From Metabacillus bambusae (lineage in GTDB: Bacteria > Bacillota > Bacilli > Bacillales > Bacillaceae): a stretch of DNA of 64,000 bases. Below the pieces are notes generated by a model, which did no database searches, was not told where the DNA came from, and saw only the letters and a list, made by a program, of their open reading frames with translations. The stretch covers positions 1 to 64,000 of the forward strand of contig NZ_JAGDEL010000011.1 in assembly GCF_017497975.1 (NCBI RefSeq). The letters run 5' to 3'. Below are positions 17,406 through 26,750 of this stretch, piece after piece; the stretch's first letter is position 1; each line of letters opens with the position of its first letter. A program made the position numbers and the translations under genes.

Positions 17406-17858
17406 TCATGCAATCTCGATTTTAATTTTCTCACGATACGGTTGCAGAGAATGAAAAATAACTTCCTCAAATATACTATAGTTAATACCTTCTAAAAGAA
17501 TTTCAGCATACCGCCATGCATTTTCTTCAATTATTAAGGCTATTTTATCTCTTTCAAATTGAGACTTGCATTCATCTAGCTGATCACATAAATTACCTAA
17601 TTGCTGATCTTCTGCATGGCCAATTTCATGAGCAAGTACAATAGATAGATAGTCAATGAAATATTTATTAGTAGAAAACAACTTTTCACACTGCTTTTTA
17701 ATTTCATCAAGGTATAAGGTAATGGTATGAGTTCCCAAGTGATATTTCCCCCCTACAAGGCGTCCATCTGGGAATGTTGATTCCACTTTAACATTAACTA
17801 AAGAACCAGACCGCAGCAGTAATTCATTCACAACAGTTTCAACGACTCTAGGCTGCAA
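17406..17858 (-). CDS. Orphan HEIGH zinc metalloprotease-like protein
   Basis: A 150-residue soluble protein with the zincin motif AHEIGHAED (His77, Glu78, His81). A downstream EENAWRYAE (from residue 111) could supply the third ligand, as in gluzincins. No signal peptide or DNA-binding domain is seen, so it is not a full ImmA/IrrE regulator. It starts at a TTG with AAAGGTG about a dozen bases upstream. It stands alone, and the substrate is unknown. Confidence 0.6.
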   Translation of the reverse strand: MQPRVVETVVNELLLRSGSLVNVKVESTFPDGRLVGGKYHLGTHTITLYLDEIKKQCEKLFSTNKYFIDYLSIVLAHEIGHAEDQQLGNLCDQLDECKSQFERDKIALIIEENAWRYAEILLEGINYSIFEEVIFHSLQPYREKIKIEIA

Positions 17859-17992
17859 TATAATGATTCACACCTTTCTTTATTTTAAGTAATATTTAAA
17901 CCCTTCTATGCTTATCTTCTCATATTTATGACACCCAAATAATCATTTTTTTATTTATTAGCATTGTTTTTTTCTTTATTATCTTATAAAAT

Positions 17993-18023
17993 TTAACTGT
18001 ACTAACAACATTAATACAGTTAA
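17993..18023 (+). promoter_or_regulatory. Palindromic operator of the GntR-ABC operon
   Basis: Perfect 9-bp arms TTAACTGTA (17993-18001) and TACAGTTAA (18015-18023) with a 13-bp spacer, three bases downstream of a TATAAA -10 candidate (17985-17990) and 17 bases before the regulator's start codon. This is the expected place for autoregulation by the GntR protein. Confidence 0.75.
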
Positions 18024-18040
18024 TACGAAGGGGGTAACTT

Positions 18041-18445
18041 ATGTTTCAATTAGATGTTAGAAGCAGGAAGCCCATTTATGAGCAATTAGTCGATAAGATT
18101 AAAGAGCTTATTATTAATCGGATTCTTAAGCCTGATGAACAATTGCCTTCAGTCAGAATGCTTTCTAGTCAATTAACAGTAAATCCAAATACGATTCAAC
18201 GAGCTTACCGCGAACTCGAAAATCAAGGTTACATTTATTCTATTAAAGGCAAAGGTAATTTTGTCGCAGCAATCGAGCTAAAACCCAATGAACAGAAATT
18301 AGCCGAGCTAAAAACAGATATAAAAAGGCTTATTGCAGAAGCCATTTATTTAGGTTTAACAAAAGATGATATTTATGTACTGTTTCATGAAGCACATCAA
18401 CAAACAAAGGGGATAAACAGTGATGATACAAGTTCATTCCGTTAG
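18041..18445 (+). CDS. GntR-family regulator, YtrA type
   Basis: A 134-residue repressor with an N-terminal winged helix (RKPIYEQLVDKIKELIINRI then LPSVRMLSSQLTVNPNTIQRAYRELENQGYIYS, residues 9-67). Only a short C-terminal dimerisation helix follows, as in YtrA/YhcF; there is no large effector domain. Start after GAAGGGGGTAACTT. It is the first gene of a three-gene operon with an ABC exporter, and its stop overlaps the ATPase start. It probably represses the operon through the palindrome at 17993-18023. Confidence 0.88.
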   Translation: MFQLDVRSRKPIYEQLVDKIKELIINRILKPDEQLPSVRMLSSQLTVNPNTIQRAYRELENQGYIYSIKGKGNFVAAIELKPNEQKLAELKTDIKRLIAEAIYLGLTKDDIYVLFHEAHQQTKGINSDDTSSFR

Positions 18446-19325
18446 TAAAAAATATAATAAACACTTTGCTGTAAATGATCTTTCACTGAAAGTTAATAAA
18501 GGATCAATTTATGGTCTACTAGGCTCTAATGGAGCCGGTAAAACGTCTCTTTTAAAAATGATTGCGGGGATTAACCGTCAGGATAAAGGGACGATTAAAA
18601 TTGATAACATAACTGCATATGAAAATGTAGCAATCAAAGAACGGGTTGTTTTCATTCCAGATTTACTTTATTTTTTCCCACAAGCTACTGTTGCACAAAT
18701 GGCTTCCCAATATAAAGAATATTATCCTAGCTGGAGCCAAGAGCGATTTGAACAACTTACTCCTGCATTTAACATTGAATTAAATCGAAAAGTTCACCGC
18801 TTATCTAAGGGGATGAAGCGCCAGGTAGCATTTTGGCTCGCATTATCCGCAATGCCTGATGTTTTAATTTTAGACGAACCGATCGATGGACTTGACCCTG
18901 TTATGAGACAAAAAATCAAAAACCTACTTTTTCAGGATGTCGCCGAGCGAGAAATGACTGTGCTCATTTCATCTCATAATCTTCGTGAAATTGAGGATCT
19001 ATGCGATCATGTTGGTATCATGCACCAAGGAAAAATCATTATTGAGAAGGAAATTGATGATTTAAAATCTGATACTCATAAAGTCCAGCTTGCATTGGCA
19101 GATCCTACTCATGAAGAGCATCTATTAAATAAATTAAACATCTTACACCACGAAAAAAGAGGCAGTGTTTCGCTTCTTATTGTTAGAGGCAATGAAGAAC
19201 AAATAAAAAAAGCCATACATTCTACAAATGTTATTCTATTTGATCTATTACCATTAACACTTGAAGAGATATTCATTTACGAAATGGAGGATGTCGGATA
19301 TGAAATCGAAAAAATCCTTCTTTAA
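18423..19325 (+). CDS. ABC transporter ATPase (YtrB/YhcG-like)
   Basis: About 300 residues, one nucleotide-binding domain. Walker A is GSNGAGKTS (about residues 36-44), signature LSKGMKRQ, Walker B VLILDEPIDGLDP and H-loop ISSHNL. The signature LSKGM rather than LSGGQ is usual for this exporter class. Translation may begin at the ATG at 18423 or the GTG one codon before; AAAGGGG lies upstream of both. It overlaps the regulator upstream and the permease start downstream, indicating translational coupling. Confidence 0.88.
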   Translation: MIQVHSVSKKYNKHFAVNDLSLKVNKGSIYGLLGSNGAGKTSLLKMIAGINRQDKGTIKIDNITAYENVAIKERVVFIPDLLYFFPQATVAQMASQYKEYYPSWSQERFEQLTPAFNIELNRKVHRLSKGMKRQVAFWLALSAMPDVLILDEPIDGLDPVMRQKIKNLLFQDVAEREMTVLISSHNLREIEDLCDHVGIMHQGKIIIEKEIDDLKSDTHKVQLALADPTHEEHLLNKLNILHHEKRGSVSLLIVRGNEEQIKKAIHSTNVILFDLLPLTLEEIFIYEMEDVGYEIEKILL

Positions 19326-21279
19326 GAACGGAATCATTAAACAAGACTTAAGACAGCACGGTTGGATTAGTATTGTTTATTTTATATGTCTAATGTTTAC
19401 CGTACCATTAGAGCTAATGCAGCTAGCAACTAGAGACTATGTTGTGTTCGAAGATTACAAGAATTATTTATATGTAAATACAGAACTCCAAGTACTTTTT
19501 CTATTCACGATCCCAGTTGCAGCAGGGTTGCTACTATTCCGATATCTTCAAAATGAAGCATCAGTTGATATGATTCACAGCTTACCTATTCGTAGAGTGA
19601 CATTGTATGTTAGTCATATCATGAGTGGATTATTGTTGTTATTGGTCCCAATTATTCTCATGTCATGTGTGACATTTTTTGTTACACAATCAATTGAAGA
19701 ATTTCACTCAATCCTGACGCCTTCAGAGCTTTTATCATGGACAGGTCTTATCACTTTACTAACATGCATGATGTTTTTCGTTACTGTTGCAGTCGGAATG
19801 ATGACAGGTATGTCGAGTGCACAAGCAATCTTAACGTACATTTTTTTCTTTTTACCTATTGGAATGGTAACAATGGTAAGCTATAATTTATCCTTTTTAC
19901 TATTTGGATTTTCTCCTATATTCATTGATGAGAAACTTACGTATTTATCACCATTCCTACGATTCATTGAAATCTGGAATACAAAAGATCCATTTTCGAT
20001 GCTTGAAATATTCATTTACACAATCATCGTCATTTGTTCCTTCTTTATTGGTTTAGGACTTTATAAAGCAAGACAGCTGGAAAGTGCAACCGATGTAATT
20101 GCTTTTCCATTTTTAAAGCCTGTTTTTAAATATGGTGTGACATTTTGTAGCATGACTATGGGAGGTTCTTATTTTTCTGTTACAGGTACACTTAATTGGA
20201 GCTGGATCATTTTCGGTTATATCAGTGGCGCACTAATCGGCTATGTTGTAGCTGAGATGATTTTGCAAAAAACCTGGAGGATCTTCCATTTCCGTGTATT
20301 TACTGGGTTTATAGGTTACAGCATCATTTTTATCATCATCCTTTTCAGCATTAAAACTGATTTAATTAATTTTGAAAAGAAACTTCCTCGTATGGACCAT
20401 ATTAGTGAGGTTTACTTTGGTGATAAATATGAAATGCAGGAATTGTTGAGGAAGGATATAGAGGTTTACTCAGATTCAAAGCTCTATATTCAAGATGTAA
20501 GAAATCTCCACGAATATATAACTAGTCAGCAGGATCTTATAGAATCTCAAACTGACGAGAAATATAGACAAGATATGGTGATCTCTTATCGTTTAAATGA
20601 CGGTAAATTACTTACACGTGAATATAGATCGCCAGTTCAATTGATGAAAGAAAAATTAACGCCTGTCATGGAGGCTGAGTCATACAAAAAAATCCTCCCT
20701 GAGTACACTCTATTACAAGAAAATGCCCTTTCAATTAAAATTGTCCCTAATGGTCCTGTTGGAACACAGGTTATGTTGACAGATCAAAAGGAAATTGAGG
20801 AGTTTAGCAGAGTAATTAGGAAGGATTTGCTCTCACAGACATTGGACGATTTAGTTCAACCCACTAGTCCATGGGGCTATATTGAAATTTCTACAAAAGC
20901 AACAGGTGAAGAACAATCATATGAAGGCTATCCAATTGAATGGAAAAAATCATATGATGAGACTACTAAATGGCTTGATGAACATGGATATTTAGACGAT
21001 GCCAGAATAAATAGTGAAGATCTCTTAAAAGCCGAAATTACTAAAGTAAATCATCCAAAGAACTTGGAATACTATAACCCTGATGAACTATTCAATTCGG
21101 GAGAACAATTCTCCACAATAACAGATAAAGAATTCTTATCAAACGCACTTGAACAGTTTACTGAGTATTCGGAGGAACATATGTATTATGTTAAATTTAC
21201 TTTAAAAGACGGAAATGAATGGTATGGTACTATTCCAGATGAAGCTATTCCGACTGATATAGAGAATAAACTTAAGTAA
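19300..21279 (+). CDS. ABC-2 type permease with large C-terminal soluble domain
   Basis: A 659-residue protein. Six or more membrane helices fill residues 18-290 (including the VDMIHSLPIRR loop typical of this permease group). Two more lie near 300-355. A soluble region of about 300 residues follows. The layout resembles the YtrC/YtrD-type permeases with a C-terminal DUF6449-like domain, which is probably extracytoplasmic. The ATG at 19300 has GGAGG upstream inside the ATPase gene. Bacitracin- or envelope-stress-related exporters are the nearest well-known relatives; the cargo is unknown. Confidence 0.8.
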   Translation: MKSKKSFFKNGIIKQDLRQHGWISIVYFICLMFTVPLELMQLATRDYVVFEDYKNYLYVNTELQVLFLFTIPVAAGLLLFRYLQNEASVDMIHSLPIRRVTLYVSHIMSGLLLLLVPIILMSCVTFFVTQSIEEFHSILTPSELLSWTGLITLLTCMMFFVTVAVGMMTGMSSAQAILTYIFFFLPIGMVTMVSYNLSFLLFGFSPIFIDEKLTYLSPFLRFIEIWNTKDPFSMLEIFIYTIIVICSFFIGLGLYKARQLESATDVIAFPFLKPVFKYGVTFCSMTMGGSYFSVTGTLNWSWIIFGYISGALIGYVVAEMILQKTWRIFHFRVFTGFIGYSIIFIIILFSIKTDLINFEKKLPRMDHISEVYFGDKYEMQELLRKDIEVYSDSKLYIQDVRNLHEYITSQQDLIESQTDEKYRQDMVISYRLNDGKLLTREYRSPVQLMKEKLTPVMEAESYKKILPEYTLLQENALSIKIVPNGPVGTQVMLTDQKEIEEFSRVIRKDLLSQTLDDLVQPTSPWGYIEISTKATGEEQSYEGYPIEWKKSYDETTKWLDEHGYLDDARINSEDLLKAEITKVNHPKNLEYYNPDELFNSGEQFSTITDKEFLSNALEQFTEYSEEHMYYVKFTLKDGNEWYGTIPDEAIPTDIENKLK

Positions 21280-21282
21280 GAA

Positions 21283-21430
21283 ACAAAAGAGCAAGCGCCT
21301 TGAACAGTCTCGGGCAAATAAGACGCTCATGAATAGAAGGTGTTTTTTACCCTCAATTCATGAGTGGCTTATGACCTCGAGGGGGCTAGGCGCTGGAGCT
21401 GGATGCCAAAGCGCTTATACACTGTACAAG
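21283..21430. repeat. Interspersed palindromic repeat, family A copy
   Basis: Begins ACAAAAGAGCAAGCGCCTTG three bases after the permease stop. It contains TCTCGGGCAAATAAGACG, an AGAAGGTGTTTTTTACCCTC inverted core and GGCGCTGGAGCTGGAT, with a diverged right extension GCGCTTATACACTGTACAAG. Confidence 0.78.
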
Positions 21431-21453
21431 ATAATCATTATTACTCAATGAGT

Positions 21454-21490
21454 ACAAGAGGCTGAATCTCAAAGAGATCCAGCCTCTTGT
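21454..21490. terminator. Terminator between converging genes
   Basis: Arms ACAAGAGGCTG and CAGCCTCTTGT with inner ATCTC/GAGAT pairing, ten bases beyond the stop of the SspE-like gene. It can serve either direction. Confidence 0.7.
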
Positions 21491-21500
21491 TGTCTTATAG

Positions 21501-21656
21501 CTACTTCTTATTCACTTGTTTTCCACTTTTCTTTTGACTTTGATGCTTGCTGTTTCCTACTTGCATATCACTGCCAAATTCAATATCATTTTTCTTCTGC
21601 TGTTTTGCCAATTGTTGACTAGTTTGTTCAGCGTTTTGTTTACCTTGTTTAGACAT
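21501..21656 (-). CDS. Gamma-type small acid-soluble spore protein, SspE-like
   Basis: A 51-residue, Lys/Gln/Asn/Ser-rich protein: MSKQGKQNAEQTSQQLAKQQ, then IEFGSDMQV. The Q-rich block followed by an EFGSD motif matches the repeat unit of gamma-type SASPs (EFASE/EFGSE), which are amino-acid stores degraded at germination. It is shorter than B. subtilis SspE, carrying one repeat. GAGGAGGTTTATGA precedes the ATG. Confidence 0.65.
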   Translation of the reverse strand: MSKQGKQNAEQTSQQLAKQQKKNDIEFGSDMQVGNSKHQSQKKSGKQVNKK

Positions 21657-21731
21657 TCATAAACCTCCTCATGTTACGATCTTTCTTAATATGTACTGTA
21701 AACAGGAATTTCTTTCAGTTTTAAAGCAATA

Positions 21732-21770
21732 AAAAATGGGTTGACCGAAAATTACGGTCAACCCATTTTT
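21732..21770 (-). terminator. Terminator of the second alanine symporter gene
   Basis: Sixteen-base arms AAAAATGGGTTGACCG and CGGTCAACCCATTTTT, two bases from the stop codon, followed on the minus strand by a T run. Confidence 0.9.
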
Positions 21771-21772
21771 AT

Positions 21773-23227
21773 TTAAGATGCTTGATCTTGATCTTTCTTA
21801 TATTCTGTTTCCCAATAATCCGCATTTTTTATTCCTAAAGCTTTTGGATCGAAAACTGGATCAAGTCCTTGTTTCTTCTGTTTTTCGTAATCTTTTAATG
21901 CAATTAACGCTGGCTTTGCGAGGATAAGAATCGCAATGACATTTAGCCATACCATAATTCCGAGTCCTACATCCCCTAATGCCCAAGCTAGTGATGCTGT
22001 TTTTACAGATCCATAGAATGTTGCTGCCAATATCACAAGCTTCAATAAAAGCAAGGACAGCTTTTTATTGCTACCACGAATTAAATAAGTTATATTGGTT
22101 TCTGCAATATAGTAATAAGCCATAATGGTTGTAAAGGCAAAGAAGAATAATGCTATAGCTACAAACCCTGCACCAAATCCTGGAAGAACACTATCAATTG
22201 CTGCTTGAGTGTACCCTGGACCAGCCTCTACACCTTCCAAATTATTCACAATAAATGATCCATCTGGTGCTTCAGTATTGTACATTCCCGTAAATAAAAT
22301 CATAAAAGCTGTAGCAGAACATACGAATAAAGTGTCTATATAAACAGAAAATGCCTGTACTAATCCTTGTTTTGCCGGATGTGAAACTTCTGCAGCAGCT
22401 GCTGGATGTGGACCAGTACCTTGTCCAGCTTCATTTGAGTAAACTCCACGTTTTACTCCCCAAGCAATGGCCATTCCGATTAATCCACCGAAGGCAGAAT
22501 CTAATGCAAAAGCACTTCGGAAAATAAGTGAAATCACTCCTGGTAACTCCTGAATATTCATTAACACTATAACAACAGATAAGATAATATATCCTAAAGC
22601 CATAAAGGGAACAATAATTTGAGCAGCATTTGCAATTCGTTTAACTCCACCGAAAATAATAAACGCTAATAAAAGAACAATTACAGCACCAGTGATGTAT
22701 TTTGGAATTCCAAATGCATTTTCTACTCCAAGTGCAATAGAATTAGATTGTACACCCGGCATTAAAATTGCCATTGCGATAAGAGCTGCGAATGCGAAAA
22801 GGACTGCAAACCATTTCCAACCAATCCCCTTTTCTATGTAATAAGCAGGCCCTCCACGATATTGTCCATCCTGTTTTACTTTATAAATTTGTGCTAAAGT
22901 TGATTCGATATATGCACTTGATGCACCGATAAAGGCAATTGCCCACATCCAAAAAACGGCACCAGGACCACCAAAAGCAATTGCGGTTGCAACACCTGCA
23001 ATATTTCCTGTCCCGACTCGTCCTGAAAGGGCAATTGAAAGTGCCTGAAATGATGATACACCTGCCTCGGAGCTCTTCCCCTGAAACATAAGTACAACCA
23101 TTTCCTTAATAAGCCTCACTTGAAGAAAACGAGTTAAAATTGAAAACAATAAACCTACACCAAGTAAGATATAGATCACTGGTGTACTCCATAAAATTCC
23201 GTTTAAACCTGTAACAAATTGCTCCAA
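21773..23227 (-). CDS. Sodium:alanine/glycine symporter (AGCS family)
   Basis: A 484-residue multi-pass permease with SIALSGRVGTGNIAGVATAI, GGPAYYIEKGIG and RGVYSNEAGQGTGPHPAAAA, the AGCS signatures. The histidine-containing GTGPHPAAAA variant differs from the family member at 5867-7228 (GSAPIAAAAA), so the two are not recent duplicates and may differ in substrate. It starts at TTG behind AAAGGGGGTAAGG. A hydrophilic 40-residue tail is present. Monocistronic. Confidence 0.9.
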   Translation of the reverse strand: MEQFVTGLNGILWSTPVIYILLGVGLLFSILTRFLQVRLIKEMVVLMFQGKSSEAGVSSFQALSIALSGRVGTGNIAGVATAIAFGGPGAVFWMWAIAFIGASSAYIESTLAQIYKVKQDGQYRGGPAYYIEKGIGWKWFAVLFAFAALIAMAILMPGVQSNSIALGVENAFGIPKYITGAVIVLLLAFIIFGGVKRIANAAQIIVPFMALGYIILSVVIVLMNIQELPGVISLIFRSAFALDSAFGGLIGMAIAWGVKRGVYSNEAGQGTGPHPAAAAEVSHPAKQGLVQAFSVYIDTLFVCSATAFMILFTGMYNTEAPDGSFIVNNLEGVEAGPGYTQAAIDSVLPGFGAGFVAIALFFFAFTTIMAYYYIAETNITYLIRGSNKKLSLLLLKLVILAATFYGSVKTASLAWALGDVGLGIMVWLNVIAILILAKPALIALKDYEKQKKQGLDPVFDPKALGIKNADYWETEYKKDQDQAS

Positions 23228-23502
23228 AAACCTTACCCCCTTTGTTGAATGCAGAATTTTCTATCTTTTAAAATTATAATCAATATGTCCATATAATACA
23301 ATAGCAATGTTAGGAAATCTCACATTTTATTTTATTATAATAAAAATAAGAGGCTGAACTTTTTAAGTCCAGCCATTAAGTTCTTATTATAAGAGGTTAT
23401 TATGGTTGTCCATCATCATAACTATTATATATTAATATAATTTTTTCAAAACCTTTCCTTCTATATCAGGATAATCAACCCTATCATTTTTAACTAGAAA
23501 AA
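23228..23502. other. Intergenic region with a minor hairpin
   Basis: AT-rich upstream region of the symporter. A short imperfect hairpin GGCTGAACTT/AAGTCCAGCC lies near 23353-23375. I recognise no riboswitch or ORF. Confidence 0.4.
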
Positions 23503-23534
23503 TGACCCTTGAAGAAATATACCTTCACGGGTCA
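23503..23534 (-). terminator. Terminator of the ugp operon
   Basis: Arms TGACCCTTGAAG and CTTCACGGGTCA (one mismatch), then TTTTT on the minus strand, 15 bases after the ugpB stop. Confidence 0.85.
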
Positions 23535-23548
23535 CTTTTATTTGTTAT

Positions 23549-24928
23549 TTAATTTCCTTGCTTTTTATTCGCGACCTCTAATGCACGATTTGTTTCTTCA
23601 GCCGCCTGATCTAACGCTTCCTTTGGATCCATTCCTTGATATAAGCTTTCCATCGCCGATACAACCTTTTGGCGTGATTCAGGGAATACAGAAATCAATG
23701 CACCTTGTGTAGCTGTACCTTTCTTAGTTTCACGGAGTTGATCAACTGTAACCTTCAACTGTGGATACTTTTCCCACTCTTTTTTTACGATATCTTGATC
23801 ATATGCAGCAGGGTTGATTGCAAAATAACCTGATTTCACATGCCATTCTGCTTGCACCTCTGGAGTTGTTAAATACTTCATAAACTCCCACGCTGCCTTT
23901 TGTTTGTCTTCATTAATACCACTAGACATCCAAACTGAGGCTCCACCGATAATAACTCCTTCACGATCAGCATCATCAGGGATTGGTAGGTATGATGCAC
24001 CTACTTCAAAATCAGAATTATCAACCATCGCTTTAATACCTGCTGAAGAATCTAAATACATGGCAATTTTACCTGATTGGAACGCAGCACGCATATCATC
24101 CCAGTTTTGTCCTACATTAAAGAATGTTCCCTCTTTGTGCATTTCACTTATTAAATTAAAAACATTTAAACCTAATTCATCATTAAACGTTGCTTTTGTT
24201 GCATTCCCACTACGGCCATTTTCATTATCTACATAATGACCACCTTGCTCTGCTAGCATCTCTTCGAAGAACCAACCGTAGTTTAAGATAGAGAATCCGT
24301 ATTGACTTGTTTCTCCATCTTCAGTTTTTGTTAGCTTTTTCGCAGCGTCCTTCAATTCACTATAAGTCATTGGTGCCTTTTCAGGGTCTAAACCTGCTTC
24401 CTTAAATGCATCTTTGTTATATACAAGGATTGGAGTTGATGAATTGAACGGCATTGAATACTGCTCACCATCTACTGAGTAATAATTTGAAATATTTTCT
24501 TCCCATTGTGAAGTATCATAATTGTCTTCATCAATAAACTTTTGAACTGGCTGTATGTGACCACTATCAATCATGTATTTTGTACCAACCTCAAAGGTCT
24601 GCATAATGGTTGGAGCATCTTCTGTACCAGCAACTGTGTTAAATTTCGTTAAAGCCTCTTCATATGTACCTTGAAAAATTGGTTTCACTTCAATATTCTC
24701 TTGCGATTCATTGAAGTCAGCAACAATATCATTTAAAACTGTCTCAAGCTCCCCACTCATCGCATGCCAAAATACAACCTCTTGTTTTTCTGCCGTTTCC
24801 TCTGTGTTTGTACCTTCTGTTCCTTCACCCTCTGCTTCAGATCCATTTGTACCAGTATTTGTACTAGAGCAAGCACTTAATAACAATAAAAATAAAGCGG
24901 ATAAAACGATAAGAAATTTTTGTTTCAT
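23549..24928 (-). CDS. ugpB: Glycerol-3-phosphate-type ABC transporter substrate-binding lipoprotein
   Basis: A 459-residue extracytoplasmic solute-binding lipoprotein (lipobox LLSAC, Cys20). The mature part starts VVFWHAMSGELETVLNDIVADFN. It contains GGASVWMSSGINEDKQKAAWEFMKYLTTPE, which resembles UgpB more than maltose-binding proteins. Last gene of the minus-strand order ugpC-ugpA-ugpE-ugpB. Expected ligand sn-glycerol 3-phosphate or a glycerophosphodiester; another glycerol- or sugar-type ligand is possible. Confidence 0.8.
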   Translation of the reverse strand: MKQKFLIVLSALFLLLLSACSSTNTGTNGSEAEGEGTEGTNTEETAEKQEVVFWHAMSGELETVLNDIVADFNESQENIEVKPIFQGTYEEALTKFNTVAGTEDAPTIMQTFEVGTKYMIDSGHIQPVQKFIDEDNYDTSQWEENISNYYSVDGEQYSMPFNSSTPILVYNKDAFKEAGLDPEKAPMTYSELKDAAKKLTKTEDGETSQYGFSILNYGWFFEEMLAEQGGHYVDNENGRSGNATKATFNDELGLNVFNLISEMHKEGTFFNVGQNWDDMRAAFQSGKIAMYLDSSAGIKAMVDNSDFEVGASYLPIPDDADREGVIIGGASVWMSSGINEDKQKAAWEFMKYLTTPEVQAEWHVKSGYFAINPAAYDQDIVKKEWEKYPQLKVTVDQLRETKKGTATQGALISVFPESRQKVVSAMESLYQGMDPKEALDQAAEETNRALEVANKKQGN

Positions 24929-25002
24929 GGATAACGCCTCCTTTTTTTATTTAAAGACTATATTCGCAAGCCTCTTTCAAAAGCAAGTGACTCTACAAAT
25001 CT

Positions 25003-25815
25003 TCATTTGATTGCACCTTGTGTTAGTCCTTTTTGTAGGCTCTTTTGCCCTAAAAACAATAGAATGAGAGTTGGGAGTATCACAACAACTACCGCTGCCA
25101 TCACCACCCCCCATTCAGTTGAGATTTCTTGCGACTGTAACTGCTTTAAACCAATTTGTACTGTTCTCACACTTTCATTGTTTGTTACGAGCAATGGCCA
25201 TAAATACATATTCCACGTAGTTAAAAAGCTATATATTCCTAATGTCATTAAGCTTGTTTTCGAAACAGGTAAGACAATATTCCAAAAGAAGCGAAATCGA
25301 CTAATCCCTGCTAACTGTGAGGCTTCGAACAATTCGTTTGGAATTGTTTTGAATTGCTGCCTCAACAAGAATGTTCCAAAGGCTAATGCGAAAAAAGGAA
25401 TGGTTAAACTTGCAGGTTGATTTATCCAACCAAGCTTTTGAACAGTCAAGAAGTTAGGAACCATCGTTGCTTCCCAAGGAATCATCATTGTTGAAATGAA
25501 TAAAAAGAATATAAAGTCCCTTCCCCTAAATGGTATGAATACAAATGCAAATGCGGCTAAGCTTGAAATTATTAATTGTCCGATCATAACAACCATTGAA
25601 ACGTAAAAGCTATTCCAGAGATAACGAACAAGCGGTACCTTTTCAAAGGCAGAAATATAATTATCCATTGTCAACGTATCAGGGATAAGATTTCCTTTTA
25701 GAACCTCCCCACCTTGCATAAAGCTAATCATAAACGCGTAGAAAATTGGGAACATCATGAACACAACTGAAATAATTAATAGTCCATATAAAATGATTTT
25801 TTTCACTATGCTCAT
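25003..25815 (-). CDS. ugpE: ABC transporter permease UgpE
   Basis: A 270-residue inner permease with six helices. The binding-protein-dependent transport motif is EASQLAGISRFRFFWNIVLPVSKTSL (about residues 165-190), the EAA loop that docks the ATPase. Its start overlaps the ugpA stop by four bases, so the two are translationally coupled. Belongs to the MalG/UgpE group. Confidence 0.87.
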   Translation of the reverse strand: MSIVKKIILYGLLIISVVFMMFPIFYAFMISFMQGGEVLKGNLIPDTLTMDNYISAFEKVPLVRYLWNSFYVSMVVMIGQLIISSLAAFAFVFIPFRGRDFIFFLFISTMMIPWEATMVPNFLTVQKLGWINQPASLTIPFFALAFGTFLLRQQFKTIPNELFEASQLAGISRFRFFWNIVLPVSKTSLMTLGIYSFLTTWNMYLWPLLVTNNESVRTVQIGLKQLQSQEISTEWGVVMAAVVVVILPTLILLFLGQKSLQKGLTQGAIK

Positions 25816-26750
25816 TGATAATGCACCTTCCTTTCTCCAAGCTTAAATTGAAGAATGGTAATAACTAATATACAGAAGAAAAGAATTGTTGCTTGAGCAC
25901 TGGCTGATCCGACATTGTAATTAATGAAGGCATCCTTATATATGGAATAAACAATGACATTTGTTGATTCTACAGGTCCACCCTTTGTTAATATGTCTAT
26001 TTGTCCAAAGGTTTGAAAGGAATTTATTAATGACACTGTGATGATAAAAAAGAGTGTTGGTGATAGCATTGGGATTGTAATCCTCCGCAGTTTATACCAA
26101 TAGCTTACACCCGCAATTTCTGCATTTTCATAGAGATGCTCATCGATATTTTGTAACCCACCTAATAAAATTAGAAAAGCAAAACCCGTGTTCATCCAAA
26201 TTGTTGATATCGACACAGAAATCAAGGCAAACTTTGGATCTAGTAGCCATTGAATCTCTGAGATACCTACTGCACTAACGAGTTTATTTAAAATACCAAT
26301 AGATGGGTTATACATAAACATCCAGATAACAGAAGAAGCAGCAACACTCATTCCCATTGTCGAGGAAAACATCGTCCGAAAAAAACCAATTCCTCTAACC
26401 TTTTCATTTGCTATAAGAGCTAAAAAAAGAGCGAGAATAACTCCCATCGGAACCGTAAAAACAACAAAGAGGATTGTTGCCTTTAGGCTTTTTTGAAAGC
26501 TCGTAGATTGTAATAGATAAGTAAAATTTTCAACACCAACAAACGTAATCGGCGCCCCCTGACCATCAGTTAAGAAAAAACTTAAATATAAAGTGCGAAG
26601 CATTGGATAAAAGAGAAAAAATCCAAATAAGATGATAGATGGTAATAGATAGAGTAGCCCTACAAGTACATTAGGTAACTCTTTTCTTCTACCTAGTGAC
26701 CTTTCCTTTACCTTTATGGGGGGATTGGAGACATCTGGTAAACTACTCAT
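25812..26750 (-). CDS. ugpA: ABC transporter permease UgpA
   Basis: A 312-residue permease with a basic N-terminal tail and six helices. The EAA loop is ENAEIAGVSYWYKLRRITIPMLSPT near residues 210-235. MalF/UgpA group without the large periplasmic loop of MalF. It overlaps both the ugpC stop (26747) and the ugpE start (25815) by four bases, a tightly coupled operon. Start after AAGGAGGCTGTGTT. Confidence 0.87.
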   Translation of the reverse strand: MSSLPDVSNPPIKVKERSLGRRKELPNVLVGLLYLLPSIILFGFFLFYPMLRTLYLSFFLTDGQGAPITFVGVENFTYLLQSTSFQKSLKATILFVVFTVPMGVILALFLALIANEKVRGIGFFRTMFSSTMGMSVAASSVIWMFMYNPSIGILNKLVSAVGISEIQWLLDPKFALISVSISTIWMNTGFAFLILLGGLQNIDEHLYENAEIAGVSYWYKLRRITIPMLSPTLFFIITVSLINSFQTFGQIDILTKGGPVESTNVIVYSIYKDAFINYNVGSASAQATILFFCILVITILQFKLGERKVHYQ

